In this document: one piece after another, positions 60,715 to 64,000 of the stretch
How positions within the stretch are numbered: position 1 is the first letter of the stretch
Layout: every line of letters begins with the position of its first letter
DNA from: JBBRGK01 sp036741355
GTDB lineage: Bacteria; Chloroflexota; Dehalococcoidia; CAUJGQ01
Direction of reading: 5' to 3'
DNA: 64,000 nucleotides
NCBI GenBank assembly: GCA_036741355.1
Contig: DAINSK010000007.1
Location: forward strand, 1-64,000
Translations under genes and position numbers: made by a program
Notes under the pieces: model-generated
What the model was told of the DNA's origin: nothing
Databases searched by the model: none
The model's input: the letters and a program-made list of their open reading frames with translations, nothing else

Positions 60715-62010
60715 TCAAGGGCTCGCGGTTCCAAGAACGACCTGCTCGGCAAGGAACCTCATGAGCGGTATCTCTCGACTCAATGACTTGTGAGCTGCGC
60801 GATTAGGTATGTATCTCTGCTGCCGCTCGTATCGGTCAGACGAGTGGACGACAGCATTTCTGATAGCCTTTACTGTACTTGCTACATTGGCAATGACGTG
60901 GCCTTCCACCGGCCTGACCTCAATCTCTTCACCAAATAATACCCTCTTCTTGGTGTACATCTTTTCGCCTAAGTAGGTCTCATACGCCGTTATGAAGCTG
61001 ATTAACGTCTGTACATCAACAAATTTGGTTAGCACGGACTTCAGCATTTCAGTCTCATCCGTTATCTTGCGATGGTCGAGAACGTCTTGGATTACGCGGT
61101 CTAAATGCATAGGTTTCAGGTTGAATTTAGGGTCACGAATTCGTCGGGCAAGTTGCTCGTACAAACGCTCATCTGACACTTGTACAAAGAAGTATTCCAT
61201 GACTTGATAGAAAGAGAGAAATTGTATTACCGGGTCATCCGTGGCAAAGGCTCTTTGATAGAACCGGACTACCTCAGGGTTAAAGGTGGTTCGTGGCATC
61301 GGGAAAGAACGACCAATAATACGGTCACCAAACTCAAATGGACGAGTCCGTGACCGGCGTACCGCTGACCTGGGCTGGGGCCATTCATCGGCAAGCTCTA
61401 CACTTAGCGAGCGCAGGTAAGCCAACTGAAATAAGCACCCTTCGAACAGTGCGGACGATTGTGCGGTCGCTGCGGCCTGAGTAGTAGCTGTTATATTATG
61501 AACGCGTATGGTCATTAGGCGAGGATTGATGTCGCGAATAGCTGGTGGTTCTTTATCACTTCGCTCAGAAGTGGCCACCCATACACGGTCTTCCAAGCGA
61601 GCTACATACGCGGGCGAAAAGCGGAAGTAGTTCTTGAAAACTGGTGTGCATGGACCAACTTCGGCATAGGTCTGCTCACCATCGTTAATATCTCCAAACG
61701 TATATAGCTGTCCAGTGAGTCCACCAACTCGGGAAGTGAGTAGGCCGCCGCTAGCACCAGACTCAGTAAGGAGATGTTCACGATAGCAAAGATTGGCAAT
61801 ACTGCATTCTACTGGATGCGCTGCAAGTGTATCGATACGTTCTGCTACGGAAGCATATTCAGCGATATCGTCATCAGCGACGAGAAACGGGGCATCACGA
61901 AGATACACGATGAACCCGCCTTGACCGTTGCTCTCTACCCGGTGGCCTGCCTCGGCATAACCGTTGATTATTCGACGACGCGCTTCGTCCAGTTGCATAG
62001 TGGTCCTCAA
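60715..62010 (-). CDS. HEPN-motif protein of unknown family
   Basis: 431 residues. The C-terminal part is helical and includes FLSFYQVMEYFFVQVSDE and, near the end, AIRNAVVHSSDRYER, a match to the HEPN RNase motif Rx4H (R384, H389), with further basic residues. The N-terminal half is unrecognised and beta-rich (GQGGFIVYLRDAPFLVAD). Low GC relative to the core genome. It is convergent with the TIR gene. HEPN-type abortive-infection RNase activity is inference from the motif. Confidence 0.6.
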   Translation of the reverse strand: MRTTMQLDEARRRIINGYAEAGHRVESNGQGGFIVYLRDAPFLVADDDIAEYASVAERIDTLAAHPVECSIANLCYREHLLTESGASGGLLTSRVGGLTGQLYTFGDINDGEQTYAEVGPCTPVFKNYFRFSPAYVARLEDRVWVATSERSDKEPPAIRDINPRLMTIRVHNITATTQAAATAQSSALFEGCLFQLAYLRSLSVELADEWPQPRSAVRRSRTRPFEFGDRIIGRSFPMPRTTFNPEVVRFYQRAFATDDPVIQFLSFYQVMEYFFVQVSDERLYEQLARRIRDPKFNLKPMHLDRVIQDVLDHRKITDETEMLKSVLTKFVDVQTLISFITAYETYLGEKMYTKKRVLFGEEIEVRPVEGHVIANVASTVKAIRNAVVHSSDRYERQQRYIPNRAAHKSLSREIPLMRFLAEQVVLGTASP

Positions 62011-62531
62011 TGGCTAAGCGGTTGGACTGGTAGCTTGGTAATCGGGGTCCGGTGAACTCATGCTGACGCTGAATGTCTCTAGCGTCTATCTCGGCGTAGC
62101 GAGGGTCGCGGTCAAACTTTGCCACGACCTCCGTCTCCGGCCCGGCGTGGCTGGGTCCAGGAACCGGCCTTCTCGGACCCAGTCACTGGCGTACTGGCCG
62201 TACCAAAAACGACCCTTTGGTGAGACAGCCCATCAGCCACCGCGGTGCTCAGGCACCACGCCCGGGGCGGTATCTCAATACCCGTCTCGTTTTCAACGTC
62301 TCATCGAACGCGGTCATCCACGAGTACTGAGCCAACTGCTGCAAGCTCCCTGTCCTTTGTTCGCGTAAGCGCTATTCCCCGAATCACCCAGCCGGCCGCT
62401 ACGCTCGAACCGCGGGTTGCTTGGTTCGAATTAACGGGACAGCGCCCCTGCCATCCGAACCGGGTCTGGACCCTACTTCGTAGATGGCCATTCTCACACC
62501 ATACGAAGCGACTACTGATTTCTGTAGTGCA
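62011..62531. other. Intergenic region without a recognisable gene
   Basis: 521 bases between two minus-strand genes. Short frames exist on both strands but their translations (Arg/Pro/Ser-rich) look random. It contains no tRNA. A partial reverse match to the island motif (ACCCGTCTC, about 62282) is seen. It probably includes the promoter of the 60715-62010 gene. Confidence 0.5.
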
Positions 62532-63911
62532 CTACTTCCTGTCCTGTGCGCTGTTAACGATGCCAAGAAGAACGTCGACAAAAGCGACAATGGAGAACGC
62601 TTGTCCCCATGTATAAGTCGGAACTATCCGATGGCTCGATGGATTCTTGAATGTTCCAATGAAGCCGCGGAATAGCTGGTGTGCCGCCTCTTGTTCAGCG
62701 TCGATAGTGCTGACCACCAGCTTGCCTGAGCCGACTCGAAACGACTCCGTTATGAGCGCCGTGCCGATGAGGTCATCTCGTGCGCCAATCCGCTTGCGCA
62801 CCCGGTCCTCGAGAAGAACGCCCACCTGAGCCACGACGCGGTCATAAAAGGCGTCGGCGGCGAGAAGGTCACCAACGCGCTCCCGCAGCTGCGTGTCGGC
62901 CAGCATGTCGAGGGAAAGGGCTACTGCAGGGGATGCAGATGGTCGACTCTGTGCTTTGGTCCGCAGCCCTGACGCTCGTAAAACTACGCCGGCATCTGCG
63001 AGAGTGCCAGCGCGGAGATATCGCTCACGTTCGCGTTCCTTGTAGGGGACCGCTGGGTCGTAGCACGCTATGACCTCACGCTCGATGAATTCGTGCAAGT
63101 CCTCGGTAGATGGTTGCTGGGGCACGTCTGCAAGCATGGCCGGCAATATCACCGACCAGGTACCATCGGCCCCACTACTGGTCCCACCCGTCAAGAACCA
63201 CGAGCCGAGGCCCAGAAGCAGGTAGAGTTGCTGCGATTCCCCACTCGTCAGGCGGAGCGCCGCCTGTATCTCTACGTTGCCCAGTTCACGTACCTCATCC
63301 GTGGCCAAATAGCGCTCATGTGCATAGGCCAGATACCGAGTGAGCAGTGCCTCAAGGTGGTCGCCCGGCGCCGTGACGAGAGCCCCCAACAGGGTTAGCT
63401 CGAAGCGCATATCGATTGCATGACCATGCTCAAAAAGAACGCTCCCGCCTAGCGCCACCAGTGCCTCAAGGACTCGCGGTTTGGTGAAGCGACGGTAGAG
63501 CGTTCGCGTCAGGGCCCACTGGTGCTGCTCTGTGAAATACTCCCAGATGAAGCCGATGACCTGCCGGTCAGGTAGAGCAATGGACGCACGGAGCGACGGG
63601 AGGTCCTCCACAGTGTGGACGGCGGCTCGGCCGAGCAGTTGCTCCTCAAGCGGCTGGTACAAACGTGCAATATAGAGTCGGCGGGATTGGTAGGTCTGGA
63701 GCTCGTTATCGCGCCAGTACTGGTAGAACTCCCACAGGTCAGCAAACGGGTTCGGGTCTTCCAAGGAGAGTTTGTCGAGTTCGGAGCGGAGCAGTTGCCG
63801 TCGCTCCTTGTATGCGGCATTGATGTCGTCGATGTTTGCTCGTCGGGTCGCAACCTCGGTCATTAGCCGAGTTTGAGCGCGGACCACGTCGAGGAGCTCG
63901 CTAACATTCAT
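62532..63911 (-). CDS. TIGR02391/Ymh-like C-terminal domain protein
   Basis: 459 residues. The C-terminal ~110 residues end with AHQLFRGFIGTFKNPSSHRI and AFSIVAFVDVLLGIVNSAQ, the pattern of the TIGR02391 (Ymh) domain, a HEPN-like module found in abortive-infection and other defence loci; the usual RNP-x-H-type motif is here KNPSSH. The first ~300 residues are helical and include an N-terminal coiled coil (ANIDDINAAYKERRQLLRSE). Only ~90 bases of sequence remain to the window edge, so the upstream context is unknown. Confidence 0.7.
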   Translation of the reverse strand: MNVSELLDVVRAQTRLMTEVATRRANIDDINAAYKERRQLLRSELDKLSLEDPNPFADLWEFYQYWRDNELQTYQSRRLYIARLYQPLEEQLLGRAAVHTVEDLPSLRASIALPDRQVIGFIWEYFTEQHQWALTRTLYRRFTKPRVLEALVALGGSVLFEHGHAIDMRFELTLLGALVTAPGDHLEALLTRYLAYAHERYLATDEVRELGNVEIQAALRLTSGESQQLYLLLGLGSWFLTGGTSSGADGTWSVILPAMLADVPQQPSTEDLHEFIEREVIACYDPAVPYKERERERYLRAGTLADAGVVLRASGLRTKAQSRPSASPAVALSLDMLADTQLRERVGDLLAADAFYDRVVAQVGVLLEDRVRKRIGARDDLIGTALITESFRVGSGKLVVSTIDAEQEAAHQLFRGFIGTFKNPSSHRIVPTYTWGQAFSIVAFVDVLLGIVNSAQDRK

Positions 63912-64000
63912 CCTGCACCCGCCTTGAAGATTGCCCTGGTTACGCGGTTGGCTAGTCTATTATGCGAACCGGCCGCCAGTTGGTTCAGTTCCGATAACAG

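Noticed and set aside
62060..62616. Plus-strand frames between the two island genes
   Set aside because: Pro/Arg/Ser-rich without domain pattern and partly antisense to the Ymh-like gene.
1..64000. CRISPR array, IS element or prophage
   Set aside because: No regularly spaced direct repeats, no transposase or integrase motif and no phage structural gene were seen on either strand.

Overview
The window is a GC-rich bacterial chromosome fragment (about 60-65% G+C by eye), most likely from a metagenome-assembled genome. The only ambiguous stretch, 39326-39425, is 100 Ns flanked on both sides by the same 55 bases, which is what a scaffolder leaves when it fails to merge contigs overlapping by one 55-mer. 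The gene set suggests Chloroflexota (Dehalococcoidia/SAR202-like or a neighbour): RraA-like protein, Ldh2-like dehydrogenase, CaiB/BaiF CoA-transferase, F420-type LLM oxidoreductase, DUF6282, DUF6027, a UGSC selenoprotein, desulforedoxins and strings of GC-rich intergenic hairpins. This assignment is inference. No CRISPR array, insertion sequence or prophage was seen.

Layout. 0-10 kb: small-molecule catabolism genes, a sigma factor, a membrane glycosyltransferase, then a UGSC-family selenoprotein with an in-frame UGA and a convincing bacterial SECIS hairpin. It is translationally coupled to a partner gene and divergent from a thioredoxin reductase. 10-17 kb: a secreted protein, an ABC-F ATPase, and an operon with two ferritin-like diiron paralogues (one split by an in-frame TAG, the other lacking its metal-ligand glutamates), an FmdB-type zinc ribbon and an SCP2-like protein. 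17-26.7 kb: the most striking region, eleven genes on the minus strand headed by a promoter, a SAM-I riboswitch and an intrinsic terminator. They encode threonine synthase, a NIL protein, a MoaD/CysO-like sulfur carrier, a MetY/MetB-type enzyme, an Rrf2 regulator, CysK, a carrier-E1 (ThiF/MoeB) fusion, a second carrier ending in Gly-Gly-Thr, CysM, a JAMM protease and a GltD-like flavoprotein. Together they look like a protein-thiocarboxylate pathway making both cysteine and homocysteine, combining the mycobacterial CysM/CysO/Mec and Wolinella HcyS/HcyD/HcyF/MetY schemes.

26.8-43.5 kb: two tandem desulforedoxins, mnmG, an amidohydrolase, yqeY, a 7TM-HD phosphodiesterase, purL and purQ, an HD protein at the contig join, enoyl-CoA hydratase, a secreted M23 peptidase, DinB and LLM proteins. 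43.6-53.6 kb: a hairpin string, an aminotransferase coupled to a beta-propeller protein, sirtuin, DUF6027, a double CoA-transferase, tyrosinase, tRNA-Glu(UUC) and a YifB/ComM ATPase.

53.7-64 kb: an accessory, defence-like island. It holds a HEPN gene with two tandem paralogous partners, a small zinc-ribbon-like protein, a methyltransferase, an MmeI-like restriction-modification fusion broken by two frameshifts, a TIR-domain (Cap12/Pycsar-type) effector with no cyclase nearby, a large HEPN-motif protein and a TIGR02391/Ymh-type protein. A short conserved motif recurs just after ORF ends here.
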